64,000 nucleotides of DNA from Synchiropus splendidus (GCF_027744825.2 NC_071348.1:3106563-3170562); one strand, 5' to 3'; shown: positions 1 through 14,880, numbered from the stretch's first letter. Translations and numbers: made by a program. The notes: generated from the sequence alone by a model not told the origin.

Positions 1-3000
1 CACACGCAGCCGGCTGGAATCCATGTCCATGTCAGTCAGCCGTGGACCTCTGGCGTGGGCCCCTGCCTACCCCTCAGCTCTGGGATATTTAGCTGGAATT
101 CCCGCTGTTATCTCAAGGAAACTAGGGCCAGCAATACTTCGGAAGCTCTCTGTTCAATACCCCTTCAAATCGCTTGTTTTCAAGAATCTATTTGTCGATG
201 TAAATGCCACACACTGTCGACGTGTGTAAGCAAATGGCCGCCGCTCTGCAGGCTGCGCTGGAAACACAGTTTAATCTTGTCCAAAGCTACAGTACATCCC
301 ACCAGGCATCGCATCTGAGCCCCCCTGCCGAGAGTGAGATTGGACTCTCTTGGGCGCATGCGAGGGGAGAAGAGAATAAAGTGTTAAGGTCCAGAAGCCA
401 CTGTGTGGCCTGCAGACAAGAGCGTGGGCTCATGAAAACATCAAACCACTCCCTGTGGATGAAGAGAGACCGTGCAGGATGATGTCACACCTGAACACCA
501 AGGCGGGCTGGAAAATAAAGCCCAGCAAACACCGCGAAGGCAAGCAGAGGACTGGGGGGCGCCAGACTTTTCAGATCATGAGAATGTAGCTAATAACGAT
601 TTGCTCTCCGGAAGTGGAAGATGAAAGATAACGTTGTGCAGTGAAGCACATCGGGGCGTGTCGTTCTGCTTGCTGGTTATGACTGTGGCTGGATTATTCC
701 GTCCTGAAGGTGAGTGTGTTTGTTCCCTCAAACTTGTCTTTGCTATCAGGCGACCGCACACCCTGCACACTCGTGGTACCAACCCGAGACCCAGAGAAGC
801 CTGTCCCTCAGACGCCACAGACCAGCGTTCACCAAGTCTACGTTCGGCTGTGTGCGTCTCCTCGGAGACAATGACCTTTGATTGGCGGCTGCAGAGCAGA
901 GCGCTCAGGAATAATAAGGCATTGTGGGAAGTGCCCTTGAGCACTGCCCTCTAGTGTGTCTCTGATGAAGACTTGTCTTCCATGAATGGGACTCATCAAC
1001 GAGGTCTCGTTCGCCACAAACTCAGTTGTGCTGTGATTGCAGCCGAGAGTTTGTCATCGCTCTCAAACCTTCCCTTCTTTCACTGCAGCAGCAAAAGAGC
1101 AGTGAATATCTTCTCTTCACCTCGCATTTAAGGTGAATCTGAGCAAACATTATTCATATTTAATCCAGCTGGCGTCAAAGCACACATTTTCTGTCTGATG
1201 CAACGTGAGTAGAGTAAACATCCTCTCCGTTGCTCCGTCCTGTCAGGGAATATTTCAGGTGTTACATCACAGAGGCGCCGGAGGAAGGCACCTCTTCTCC
1301 TCGTCTTATCCCAGGACAAGCTGCTTCCCATCCCAAGCAGAGATATCGCCAACATAATGGAGAGAATATCATAACTATTAAAGTTGGTTTAGCAGCAGGC
1401 TTTAGCTAGAGGGGCGTGTAACTAAAAAACACAAGGAATTGGACGTCCTGTTTTCCAGTGATCACTTGCGCCCCAGTAGGGTACCCTCATTGTACTGCCA
1501 TTGGTTTCCATGAACATGGTGTTTCTCACACCTTCGTGGACTCGTGCTTTGCTGTCGCGGCCGCCATATTTGTTAACCACGCCAACCTGGAAGACGCTGC
1601 TGACGGGAAGGAAAGGCAGGTCAGTTCAAAACTTTAAACTACTGTTTAGAAAAGTTAGCGAAAACCTTTTAATCTGAGGCGTATTTTGGTGTTTTTTTTC
1701 TTGCTTTCTTTGGTGGTGCAGTAAAAGCTGTCATTGAAATGAAAAGAAAGCCAGCGCGATGCTATTGTCTACCCGTCCCCATTCACAGACCAAGCCAGAG
1801 ATGCGAAGCTTCGGGAGTCACATGACTCAGAGTTCTCGATGTTTGTCTCATCCGGGCCGTAGGCTGCTGGTGAGTTATGCGCATGTTACTCATGAGAGTA
1901 CTGAAGATGATGTCTTCTTAACAGGCTGAGAGCGGGTGGAGGCCATTGAACCTGATGATGGAGGCCCTTCACACCCACTGCCAGCAGAGTGTAGTGTTGG
2001 TTACTGCTGTGTCATGTGATCAGCTGTGACACCGCCCTCTGCTACCGTTGGGCGTACCTTGAGAGTGCCGACAACAGGTTGTCCATAAGGAACGTTCTAC
2101 ATAAGTTATTAACCATCCGTCCGTCTGGTTACAAATCTTACTGGGGAATCTGTAGCTTAGCAACCTGGAGCTCCCAAGTCTATCCCTCAACCCCTCCTCA
2201 TCCTCCAACTGGACCAGGATCATCTGACCCGGAGTTCATCTTTCTTTCGCCGGTGCCGCTGTGTTTCTCTCCTCAAAGCCAGAATTCCCGAGGATAATCT
2301 GTGGATCATAAATCAACTTTAGATCTTCCTTAATTATTCTCATTAGCAGCCGCGTCACCTGGAGCACGGATCACTGCCGGCGGGACGGAGCGGAACGCTG
2401 CCGAGAAGATGATCCGCCGCAGAAATGTGATCATTTACTGAGAGCAGCTATGATTGTTTGTTGTCATGGGAACCATCAACCATCATGGACCTCATGACAG
2501 AGGAACCCTGATCTGGCCAGTGGAGCGAAAGATGTTCATTTTCCCGCCCCACGTCAGCTCCACAGCGGCGCTGCGCTGGGGATCCTCCCTGGTGCGGAGG
2601 GTGTGGATCAATAGTCGCACACGAGCCCTAGTTTTCTGACAGATTTATTTGCTCAATTAGCAGATAGAACAAATAAAACGCCATCTTTTTTCGTGCTGGC
2701 GTTTTCCCTTCACGACCTCAAAGGGCTCACAATGGCCTCGGAGCATGAAGAGCATGGAATTCATATTGAATGAAGTTGGACAGGCTTCAGGTTAGTTACC
2801 GTCCGGGGCTGCATCATGGCAACACTCTGACTCCTCATCCTCTACCAGACGTATGAAGCAGAGTCAGCGCCGGCATGAGGAGCTGTGGCGTTTGCTCATT
2901 CTTGAGATCGAGGTGTAAAGGGTGGCTGTGTTTTTAAGACCAGTTTGCGCTGAATAGAAGTTTAGATACTGCTGAAATAGATGATACCGTTCAGCTATAT

Positions 3001-6000
3001 CCAGATGTGGGACGGTGCAGCATCCGTTGTAATGACCGGACTCTCCTTCCACCACCTTGGCATCAAAGTATGAGGTCATTGGTTCCAGTCCCAGTGAGTC
3101 AAAGTCTAGAGCAACCAAGCGCTATTGTTCACTGATCAGCAGAGCTTGTTTTAAAGTGTTGTGTTGACGCAAAGCTAAAACAGTGAGATGATGTTCTTTC
3201 CTCGTGAATGGAGATGTAGTGAACTGGAGGAGTGAAGCAACTCAACCTAACTATCCAGGAGTCGTATTTAACCAGAGGATGAACTGGAGCCATTCAGGCA
3301 CTTTCCAGAATTAGCATTCCAGCCTTCCTCTCCGCTGGTTAGCCGACGGTTCAGGCATCTTTAAGTAATGACAGCTCTATCTGGTGGTGTGTCCGCATCC
3401 CCACCGCACCAAGGTGACTTCTGCATGCTTTGGTGCGTTTGCTTTCCCGACTGCAGCCTCCTGATAAGATAAGAGGCTCCCGCAGAGTCGCTGCCCGAGC
3501 GATGCAGGCTAATAAGGAGCTCGCCAGAGAGTCTCGGCCAGAAACAGCAGCGTGAAATGCGGAAACAGTAAATCACAGTTCACTTGTAGCTGAGGGTTTG
3601 GAACCAAGATGGAGCTGATAAAAACTTCTATCCAACTTCACATGGTCAGAAAAACGCTAAAATAAAATGCAAAAAATGTGTCAAACTCCTCAACAACCCG
3701 CTTCAGAAACATCATAAATATAGAGTATGTCTCGCTGCCGATGGCACTGTGACCCTCAGTTGTGCGTTACATGCCTAAAATATGACAAAATATCACCAGT
3801 TATTTGCACAACAAGTCACATAAATGTGTTTATCATGAGATAACACACGTTTAAATGGTCTTTAAAACGTTTGTGTGCATACAAGGTTTACTATATACAG
3901 AAAACAAGATGGCTGACAGCTGTGCTAATGGCTACATTAAGAGACATTTGAATTATAATATAGAAAATAAAACATGCCTTCGAATTACATGATGGTTTGA
4001 TAACTACTGAGGAGATTGTTGAGTTTTACTGAAGGCTACAACGCTGGACTCATCAGGAGGCGATGTTTTAGTGCTCTGTCAAGACAAACAGGGGATAAAG
4101 AAACCTAATCCAGCCAAGTATGGCAGATTATTGACCATAAAGGGCATGGTATAACCCGTCATGCTACTTGTTATTGGTGATGTGCTTTAACAGTATATTT
4201 AAACACAACGTTTCCTCTCATGGATCTCAGCTCTGTTCTTACTTCAGTAGTAGTTACTGCAGTAGGAGGCTATTTATGTGAGAGACTGGCAAGCGATTGA
4301 GACTCTGACCTTGGTCCTGAATCAAAGAAAGTGTTCAAGCGCTGATTCGAGCGTCAGCTTGATCCGCCGCTGTTGTTAGCCTTGGTGAGTGGCCACTCTT
4401 CCTCTGCCATAGATGTGGAATGCAGATTCATCTGAGACGAGAGCCGCTGGTTGACATGGCGCCGGGCAGGAAATGGCACATTTATCCCATCTGAGGATGA
4501 TTTGATGTTGCAGAGGTAATGATGGTACTGATGCTGAAGAACTTGGTTTGAGAGCAGATGAATTACAGACGACCTTGGTGATGTGAAACACACTCTTGAA
4601 GTGACTTCCTGTCTGTTGCTCAGAAGCTTGAGGTGTGTTAAGAGCAGAGAAGCAGATCTAGTCGGAGTCTTCACCAGAAGATGACGCCCTCAGGGCGAGG
4701 CCCCGAGGTGCGGGAGTCTGGGCTGTCTGCTCTATTCTGAGTCTCAGGATCCTGACGCAGGGAGGAGGACTCTCCCACCACCAAGACTGGCGAGCAGCAC
4801 CTCTGGCACTCCAGTCCGTCCTGCTCCCTCTGTTGTGAATTAGTGTTCTCGCCGTAAATGAGTGCAGCGCTTGTAAGTGATTAATAAAACTCATTTAATG
4901 TAATTGCTTGACTGGCGGCAGACTGTGACTCGGCGCGGTCTTTTATCTCAACTTGGTCGAGGTTAATAAAATACTTCAGCCCAGTCTGTTCCCTAATTCC
5001 GGCACAAGTTGGCGCGAGGAACATGGCCGCTCCGACATATGCGCTGCCTGCCAACAGCAATTATTAACTTGATATTTCTCAGCCCCGAGAGTGAGGCGCA
5101 ACCGCCGCCCCCAGTTTGGATAATCAAATTACGGAGGCATAAGTAATGGCCGGCTGTAAACTGCTGCATCCCCCGACTCAACTTTTAATTCCGCCACGCA
5201 GCGGCCATGACTAAAGCCGGCTGTTGGAGGATTGGAAGACAATGTTTATTGTCCACTCAGTGGAAAGAACGCACACGCCGCGGCGGCTTGTGCGCTGAGG
5301 ATTTGAGAATTCAATAAAAGTTGAGCTTGAAAATTACATTCTCGGATGGATTCGCTGCATTTTCTGGCCTTGTTTCACCCCAGAAGCAGGACGGACCTGC
5401 GGCCTCCGCTCCCGTCCTCATCGCTGTTTTTGACAGACGTGGGAGCAGGACGCGAAAACACAGCAGTTTAAGAGAGAAGCCCAAAACAAATGCAATGAAC
5501 TCAAACCAGACTCTGGAGTTCATTCAACGTTTTTCAGATGTCAGCAGCTCATCTGAGTAGAAATGTTTGAAGTGAAAAAAAACAAGGTGGAAATGGACCA
5601 ATGTGTTGGTAAACTATGATTTTTTTTACTCGCTAGTCTCAAGCACTCACGCATGATATTGGAGGCGTGTTGTCCAAGACGGACCTGGATCCATGTTCAT
5701 TATTGCTAATCGATGCAGGGCAATCTCTTCAACCCTCAGTGGACTGAACCCAGTGAGTGAAATGAATGAAGTTCATTACCTGCTTCCTGCGTTCTCTGTT
5801 CCGGTGTTTGAGTTCAGTCTGTATCGTGATGTGACTCTACGTTTCAGGCACACAGATGCTTCATTGTTTCAAGTTAGACTTGTTGCTGTTGAGGGTTAGC
5901 TGCTGCTAAGCTAGCTACACCAGCACGACTCGTCTGTGAAGCCGCATTTGTCACGGAAGGTGGACGAAACAAATCTAACTCAGTAGAGAAGCAAGATTAA

Positions 6001-6510
6001 TGCATAAAAAATATTTTTTCATTTCCAACTGAAGTATAAATCTCAATTACCCAACTATTTCAGGCTCTTTCAAAACAAACGGGCTTTTCTTGTGATTGTC
6101 GTGTGTCTTGCAGTTTTATCAGGGTGTTTCTTATCAGCTAAAGTCTCTTTGATCAGACCAGATTAGTGTCAACCTGAAGTGTTTTCACTGATGACTAACA
6201 TCGCCGAGGATGACTGACATGTAGTTCAGCTTTGAGTGTGAGATCAGCGCGACAAGGCGCCAGAGTTGTCTTCCTGTTCACATTAGAGCGCACTCTGCTT
6301 GACGCTCAGCGACTGAATGTGTCTGGAGTTTGAGGCTGCCAATCCACTCCAGCACACTTCATACTGGTCATACTTCAGTCAACTAGGAGCTATTTGTCAT
6401 GAAACTGTGGCCCTGCTACTTCAGCGGTTCCTGGGTCACGATACATTCAACAGCTACAGCACTTCTGCCTCTGTTCCCCTCTTTTGTGCAAGAGCGACAT
6501 GATCAATCCT
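1..6510. other. non-coding DNA downstream of ptpru, no gene seen
   Basis: I find no exon with convincing splice sites or recognisable protein. All open frames are short and mutually overlapping on both strands. The part at about 4880-5200 is rich in TAATT-type motifs without repeats (for example CAGCAATTATTAACTTGATA) and looks like a possible conserved non-coding element. Confidence 0.5.
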
Positions 6511-6620
6511 TTTTCCACAGTCGCCATGTTGGTTTTGGAGTCTGTTGTTGTCATAAGCATGTAACTCTGAGCTGCTCCCCCTGGTGGATATATTGGTGAA
6601 CAGCAATAGCAACGTAAAGA
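6511..6620 (-). repeat. dispersed repeat family B, copy 1
   Basis: The reverse complement closely matches 24650-24745. Shared landmarks are GTTCACCAATATATCCACCA, GGGGGAGCAGC, ATGACAACAACA and CTCCAAAACCAACATGGCGA. Weaker similarity continues beyond (AACAGAGGCAG, GCTGTTNAAT), so the original element was longer. No coding capacity is recognised. Confidence 0.75.
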
Positions 6621-9600
6621 CGGGATGGAAGTTTGTGTTTAGTGACAGGAACATGGTTTGACTGAGGCTCAATTTCGTACATTAAGAGATCGGAAATGGC
6701 CTTAAGTCCTGTTGTCAAAGTAACATTTCTGTACAGGGGTCGCCCCCGGGTCAGTCTAACCGTTTGAATCTATCGGACGTGCTTCCTTCCTTCCACCAGC
6801 CTGAGTAGCTGTCAATAGAAACTGGGTAACAACCCCACCCCCTGGCGTCCTCACAGTTAGTCACAGTCTTCGGTGGGGTTTGTCACAGAGGCTGAAACAG
6901 ATCGCTTCCCATCATCACCTACAGTGTATTTCATTTTACTCAAGTTAAAAACTTCTGATGAATTCCTTCTCGTGGTGCCATTCTTTTTGGCAGCCTGGGC
7001 GACTGCGAGGATATTAGAGGGGACGGAGATAAATAGGACGACTGCGGTGAGTAGTGGGTCTGTCTGGAAGCTGGTTGGGTGGAAGGGAAGCCAGACATTA
7101 GTTATTACACCTGACAAGCAGACAGGAGGCGGAGCTGGCAGCTCTTTGTTTCCCAACATAAGGAACAAGACGATCAGAAAGTGTGAAGCAGTTTTGTGTC
7201 GAGCATCACGCAGGATATGCTTCGCAGGGATGGTCTCCATCAGCAGAGGAGGACGGCTCCACCTCACCGTGACCGCGGGGTGTTTCACTAAACATTACTC
7301 TGCTCAGAGGAAATATTTCATTTAGATCAGCAATAATAACACTGTAATTACTATTAGTAGTTTTCGTGGAATTCCATTACAATCCTTTGGAAGTGGCACA
7401 CGAGGCCTGAGCGTGGTTCCTGTGGGTAAGTGAGGTGACCCAGAGAACAAGGGAATGAAGGGCCCACCTCCATGTGGAATTTCACTGACAAGGTGACGCC
7501 AACAACAAAAGGCCCCGCAGTCTTTGGTGTGGCTCTTCTGTCTCGATCAAACAATGGAGCGCGTTCAGGTGGAAGTTGAAACAGTCCAGGCGGGAGGCTG
7601 GGGGGAGGAGTGTTATCCACACACAGATGAAAACACTACATTGATATTCTTCTGCTCCCTTTCATGTGGTCCTGCATCATGGAGGCACTTAAAATGAGGC
7701 TTGGGCTGATTTAGGAGGAGGATGTTTGTGTGACAATACTTGAGAGATGCTCAGAGTCTTAGGAATAAACGGCTGATTCATCAAGGCAATAGAATCAATA
7801 GGAACCTGCCGGAGTTCACTCTCATCAAAGCAGCAACAGCCGACGGAGAAACGAATGAACAAAAGAAAACATGTCAAGCAGAGACCCGGCGGTTTCTGCT
7901 GACTCTCCTCACGTTTAAGCACCTGTCATTGGAGTCCTTCTGCGGACTGAATGGATGGTGGCACAATGAGACGGAGCTTGACTGTGAGCTGGATGTTGTC
8001 TCCGTCTGTTCACTCATTCCGTTCTTCACAGACGAACAGACACACTGATCCTTGGAAATGAATGGAGATATCGAATCATAACAATTAATATAATATAAAT
8101 CGATTGTGTCTACTTGACTCAGTCGTTGGACGCGGACGCTGGAACACGGAGGATGTTCAAACCTGTGAAGACACACAGGTGTAATCTGATTTGAACTGCT
8201 AGCGTGAAACCTCCTCCTGCACCATGCAGTCCATCTAGTCCTCCTGCACTCGGGGTTCAGCACTTAAAAAGTCCATTGGATTATGGGTCAGAGCGTTGCA
8301 TGCCTGGAACGAGAGGTTTACCTGCCAAAGTGCTGACGCGGCACCTGAAAAGTGACAAGTCAGACACGTAAATACTTTATGAGCCATTTCAAAATGGGAG
8401 GTTTGAGTGGCCCAGAAATGCAGGGGTTAACTCATCCACTCTTGCTGCACCTCACACCCCAAAGTGTCTGGTGCTGGACTGGACCTGTCCGCGGTGCACC
8501 CCCACCCTCTCGCGGCTCGTACCTGGGATCAGCTTCATCCCGCCTGACAGAATATTCTTACAATACAGAGATAAATATTTCATAAACTGAATAAATGATT
8601 GAATATGCCTTTATTATACCGTGTTCCCCAAAGCAACGAAGCACAGTGCCGCATTGTTCTGTGATCCCCCGTATTTGTTAGCGTTTGAAACCCGGCTGCT
8701 CCATCTGCCGACAGCAAAGTTCAAGTCCAAGGTCACGGAAACAACAGCTGCTGCACAAAGTTGTCACTTTTATCCCACAGACTGGGAGCAGCGCGGTTGT
8801 TTGTGGTAGAAGCCCCTTTGAAAGTAGGATATCCTGTGTTCCCTTCATCTTCTTCTCGGTGGAGCCGAAACCCACCCAGAGGAAACCATGGAAACAGACA
8901 TGTATATATTTTGATGCGGTTGTGTGCTCCATCCAATTATAAGGTGTGAAAGTGTGCAGGTGTGTTGGATTCCTGTCTGAAGTATTCCCTTCTTTCTATC
9001 GAGGTGAGTGAGATTTGGGGGAAATGATGGCAGCGCGCGAGACGGAGGCGTAATGCTATCACTTCAGGCCTGGCAGGTGGAGGAGCCTGATCAAACAGGA
9101 TAATATATTCACACACTTAAAGTCTCGATGTGACTTCCTCTAAATTGCCGCGAGATTAAGTTAATGGTAGATGATCCCTTTGAAGGGGAACAAAAGATAA
9201 GCCACCTAGCCTTGTCAAAAGCCCCAGCACGCGGCGAGCGTGGCGAGAGTTATCTTTATATAAAGCCAGAGGATTCACTTTCAGGCCGGCTCCTTTAGCA
9301 TCATTGTTGTAAGACAAAGCAAATATCAGAGAAAACCTCTGGATGGACACAGATTTGCTTTGCTCATGAGCCAGTCCAAGAAGGGCAGATGGTGAATTCC
9401 ACTCTCTTTGACACTTGCTGGTTAGCGATGTTCACTCTGCTCTTCTGTTGCGCCGCTCTCTATTCTAATGAAGTCAGGGTTTCATAATGAGGTCGAGTCA
9501 GAGCTCCCTGTTTTCTGTAATACATGGAGAAATTGCAAAGCCAATACCCTTCTCAGGGGTTTCTAGCGCCCTCCCAGTTGGCCGCACTTAAATGGTGTTT

Positions 9601-12600
9601 TTGCTCTGCTGAACACTAATCCCTCTGTCAGATAAGGCCCTTTATAGCAGAGGTGTTTCTGCCGGCTTCCATTTGAGAAGACACTGGGTTCACGTGTTGC
9701 AGACAAAGTCCAGCGGGGAAAGGCGACGGCTGGATGGTCGTGGCTGTTACATGCCATGATGACACTTTTGGAAGCTGGTGCTTAAGTCGAGAAAACTCAG
9801 TAAATGCTGAAACAAGAGTAACTTTAGGATGTGGAGGCCAGGATCTCAGCGACTGTCGGGAGGATTGAGAAGACAGTGCTGCGTCACACGTTGAGAGGAT
9901 ATATCAGGTCCCTCTCTCTTACCCCTCTCCGAATCATTCTACGTCAGTTTTTCACAAATGAATAGGGATTTTCTACAGGAAGGATAGGTTCCTGTGGTGG
10001 TGAGCACAAGGATCTTTTCAATGAACCAAGGGTGCTGTGGCTAGAAAACACTGCATTAGAGTGAAAACAAATGTTGGCACATCTTCCGCCACAGACGGCG
10101 ACAACTGCACAGAGATCACACGCACTTTAAGTGTGGTGGAGTGGGTCTAGGTCCTGAGCATCGACCGCCCGCAGCGATGCAATTCAACATCGTGGCGTAG
10201 AATCATTGCTGGATTTTTAACAGCGTGCACCAGCCAATTGATGGTCTGCAATAGAGCGTGTGTGATGATATTAAAGGATATTTTCTTCATAAAACCACCC
10301 AAGCACTCAGTCTTTGGATAGGAAACAACAGATCTGTCTTTTTTATTCCTCAGCACTTTATGACCGTTCTCGCCTCTCGAGTCCAACAAGTTGTGGCTCA
10401 TAATGTGGTGATGCAGCACCTGAAATAAAAAGGAAATTTGTTGGTGCTTCAGATATTAGTGGTGTTTTATTAGCGGCAGTAAAGTCCAGAGTAATGAGAG
10501 CACGTTTGTTGGAGCCTCAGTTGTGGTCATCGATGGGTGGAGTTTTGAAATTCATGCTTCAACCACCGGGCTTGAATCTCAGCTTTGCTGTCTGAGCTGG
10601 TGTTTATGATCCGTCTGGGTTCTCGTCATGACCCATATTTCTTATGCAATAAGGCGCCAAAATGGAGTTTGCTTCTAGAAATCTAGTCCATAAAACCATG
10701 TACGGAGTGGAGTGTGACAAGTTCCTCATGGAGAGCCAGTCGCCACATCCTCACTTGCAGCTCCAGGGAGGGAAGTGCTGTGGTAAACTGGCAAAAAAGA
10801 GGGGAAGGAGCAAAGACTGTGACGGAGAGGAAGCTCATGTTCGGTGGGAGAAGCCTGGGCAGGGTCTTCCCCTTCTGTGGGACCCGCATAGGAAATATGG
10901 CGTTGCCAGACTTTCCTCAACACTAGCTACACGAGTGTCCATTATAGGAAAAAGACACACTTTAGTATTGGGACACGCCGTCCAACGAAGAATCAGCCGG
11001 ACCACCAGAGTTCAGACCGTTGAAAACCAGCTGGATCAAAGGCGACTCATTCTTTCTGTCATTCTTTAAAGCATTGTTTTTTGACTCGCCGTCTTTTCCC
11101 AAAATTGTGAGTTTGAATGAGTGTTCTCCGAGTCAGTCTCTGTCTCTGTCAAGGACCAATTGTTTCGGCACTTCTCTATTAAAGCGCTCTTCACGCGGTA
11201 AAATAAAAGCAGAGTGCTTCTATTTATTAAAAGGGAACAAAGGACTCAACGCCGTTCCGTGTTCCGCCTGGGACCCTGTGACAGATACAGCCTGATATCC
11301 TCCTCATGACCCTCGACCCTTCCTCAGACAGGAAGCAAAGTACTGTAAAATACAGTGGCATGAAAGCGCAGGTCTGCAGCCCTGACAACGCCACCGAGAC
11401 GCCCACTGCCATGACTCAAACCCCACACTCCCGTCGCTCCTCTCTGACTCACCAGTGGCTCTGGTCCTGCTCTGCAGCCCCGTCATATGAACGAGGAGGC
11501 TGAGTAATGTACGCTTTAATAATTCACACACAGTCTCGCTGGCCTGCCGCTCCTCTGGCACATTTCCACACCATGATGTGGAGACGTGTCAGCCATGACC
11601 TTCAGCACCCAGAGCCTTCAACATCTCTGGACTGATCTCATCTATCCCTGTGGTATTGCAACAGTGTTTTTCAGTAACCGGGCCAGAAGCCTCTCCCTGG
11701 CTGAACAGTGCTGAGCAGCTCTCTGTAACCCAGCGCGCACGTCCTTCCTCTTCCTCGTGACTTTGTTAATGCCATTACGCTTCTATTCTGTTGGCTTCAA
11801 AGACACGACACGCTCCTCACGCAAACAGAGGACTCATGGAGCCAAGTATCAAGAGAATAGACTTGAGGAACACGGGGGAGGGGGCAATAACAATAATACC
11901 CCTATCTCCCTCTGCTCCTCGGCAGCCCACACACGCTTCATTTATCACCCACATGCGAGCGGATGCCAGCACTTCTATTTTTGTGTCTTTGTTGTGTTTG
12001 ATATGAAAATCATAATAAAGGCAAAGGCTGACAGTAATGAGGTTTGGGAGGTAATTCCTTCCATAGATATTGTTTCTCCTTTCACGTAGCGAGTACTCCC
12101 GAAGTCGTACGTGTGATTCGTCTCGCCAAAGACGGCGGTAATCTGTCCGCCACTAGGAAAGCACTTGTCTTGCAATTGATGAAAGGATGTGAGGTATGAG
12201 GGAAGTCAATATCCGTCCGTACACTGGTCTACGTCTGGAATCCTGAAACAGTCTCGTCCGTTCACTCATTCATGACTCTGCCGTCTGCCTGAAGGGAAAT
12301 GACAAGGCTTGACTGGGATTTCATGTTGAGGAGATGTGACTGGGAAATGTCCAGCACCTTCAGGAGCCGCCGACCCTCCCATGGCTTGGTCTCTGTGCTG
12401 AGAGCTCCTGAGCACGCTCTGTGGTCCGGCCAGCAGGGTATACACTTCTCAGGGCGTCGAGTTGGGAGCGGAAGAAACCACAGAAGTAGCGGGATACAAG
12501 CTTTGTTTTATTCCACATCAGCGTAACATCATCTCTTCGCTTGACATCGCTCAGTATCAAATTGTCCTACTGCTTCATCCTCCTACTGTACTCTGCCTAT

Positions 12601-12892
12601 TCTCCACAGGCTTTTTTTAATATTTATGAATTTGAAATGGTGTTTGTTTTTCTCCATTTCTGTCTTCCTGTTTGTGCCTTTTGACTGAGAAATTAATTAC
12701 TGCGTAAAAAGACACACTGCAAGTAATTTATTATTTTTACTGTCGGTAAATAACTAACCTTCACAAAAGAGTTGTCCGTGCATCTAGAAAAATAGGGGTA
12801 AAATGGAAAAGTGAAGTCATCCACTGAAACATGAGGATTAAATGACAGCACAAGTGAAGCTTAAAAATGACAAGAGATCCAACCAGAGGAAA

Positions 12893-12919
12893 GTGTGGCC
12901 CCGGGGCCTCATGTGGCCC
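12893..12919. repeat. hAT-like terminal fragment (GGCCC palindromic motif)
   Basis: GTGTGGCCCCGGGGCCTCAT followed by GTGGCCC. The motif GTGGCCCnnGGGCCnnnTGGCCC recurs at 26601-26641, 31463-31512, 33168-33231 and 61797-61866. From memory it is typical of hAT-type DNA transposon ends in vertebrates. Confidence 0.45.
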
Positions 12920-13633
12920 TTATGATTTATCCATATATATGTGACTATTTTACCAAGATATACCAAGATATTCACCACTTAAATCAAAACATTCACACAT
13001 ACTGTATATCACTCATGTTGTGATGCTTATAATGAATTGGCTATTACATGAAAAAAGGTGTTAAATTCTGTCTTTATTATTTAAATTTCTATTCAAGTTT
13101 TCCCATTAAGGTCCATTTTCATTGTTTTATGTTTTTTGCCCTCACAACCGTCACAGAATGTAATGTGGCCCCTGTCAAATCTGCATCATGGTATGGACCA
13201 TTTTGGGCCCAGATGAAGTGCCACACTGCAGCAGCCATCGCAAATACATCGCACCAGTCTCGGATTCGATGTCGTATCAAGCTGCGGTGCGAGAGACGAC
13301 GTCGACAAAAGTCAGAGAGTAGAACCAGCGGAGAGACAATGAGATGTGGGATTAACCAGGGGCCCGACAGGTCCGATAACATCCTCCTCTTCCCTGTATG
13401 ACGCTGGCAAGTGTAGACGGAGGAAGCTTGGTGTCGCTGAGGCTGGCAGTGTTCCCTCGACAGGACTCTTTCGTGTTTACACAGACACTGTTCTGTTCCA
13501 TCAAAACCTGCTTCCCTGTGTCAAACTGAATTATCTGCGCAGTCGGGGTCTGTTTGCACCAAAATGGCGTCTGTTATTGATGAAGAGAGCAGCTGCGGCG
13601 TCAGGATGATCTTTTGTGATGCACTTTCCCGCC

Positions 13634-13634
13634 G

Positions 13635-13661
<27 letters not shown>
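13634..13661. repeat. (CT)n microsatellite
   Basis: About 14 uninterrupted CT dinucleotides. It creates the run of Arg-Glu repeats in a spurious minus-strand frame. Confidence 0.95.
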
Positions 13662-13665
<4 letters not shown>

Positions 13666-14779
13666 AGCAGCAGATTTGGAACCACAGGTGGAACTTTAAA
13701 GCCCCATGTCAGGCTCCAGATCTTTGTGTTCAGACTGAGATGAGATCCGTGTGGAGTGCGACAGTTCACCTCAGATCCTGCTGTTTTGGCTCTGGACACG
13801 CCCCCCTTTGTTACAGTAGGTTGAAGGGGGAAAGCTTGGGCCGAGACTCACAAAAAGCTTCTGATGAAAAACCAAAATGAAGGCAATTGTGGGTTATTAG
13901 GAGGCAGAACAACATCTATAGCAACGTTCACACCAACGCTACTGGAGGGACGCTATGATGTGCCACTGTTGCGCTACAATATGGGTGACAGGGTCTTTCA
14001 AGCGGGAGGTTTCAGGTGCTGAAGTTTAAATATCTGAACTCTGGCAACTTGTTGCGCGAGTGTTTTACAGCGATGTAGGCAGGAAGGAGGGAAACACCAT
14101 CGAGAAGAAGAAGTGGAATGATGAGAAGCTGAACGCTGCTCTCTGAGCTGATAGAGTGACCCAAGATCTTAAGACACGCCCCCAACAGCGTGACCTGCTT
14201 TGCAAAACGTGATGCGAGCTGCAGGGGAAGTTGCTTAGATAGCTGGAAACCAGTGAGTTCAGACAGAGAATCGCCAGCCGTCACCTGATGATGGCGCTGT
14301 AGTCAGCCACGATCTCACATTTTTTGCGCTCCTGTAGTTTTTCAAGGCTTGAGTGAAGGACTCTAACTCACTTACTGGATGCTGTGTCCGAGCACCAAAG
14401 TCGCACCGCGCTGACCGACTTCCTGCTGAACTGGCTTTCAAAAGTTGTCAGATCGAGAAGTAATTCCACGTAAAGAACGTAAAACCAATGGTGGACTACC
14501 GTCTGTCCGTTTCCATGGGAACAGGTGATAGAAGTGAGGTGGGAAGCGGACACACTGTGAGGAGCCACCAACTGACGGCGTGTCACTGGTGTGAACCGGC
14601 GTGTGGCGTCCTATGGATGAGCGAGCGACGTTCCTCCTCTTTCTGTTGCCGCGGTGAATATTCCCTGCTCTGCCGCTTTCATCGCCGTCGCTCGCAGCTT
14701 AATCAGTCAAAGTGAAATTAAATCAATTTGCGTGAAAGCGGCGCACGACTGTTTATTACGTGCTGCTGTTTTATTAAGC

Positions 14780-14880
14780 CGGCATCAACAATAGATGAAC
14801 AATGAGAAACACATTCCTGGCGCTGCCTCCATTGTGGCGCCTGATCACTGACAGCAGGAACCATGGTGATTTGCATCTGG
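14780..14880. promoter_or_regulatory. SOX/POU-like motif cluster in the gene-free region
   Basis: Two ACAAT motifs (about 14789 and 14800) and one CATTGTGG (about 14830) are followed by a perfect octamer ATTTGCAT (14869-14876), all within 100 bp. SOX and POU factors co-bind such combinations in neural and pluripotency enhancers. No conservation data are available, so this is a motif-level candidate. Confidence 0.25.

Noticed and set aside
6857..7325. Overlapping 143- and 150-codon frames on opposite strands
   Set aside because: Neither has a recognisable domain or splice context; open frames on both strands point to composition rather than coding.
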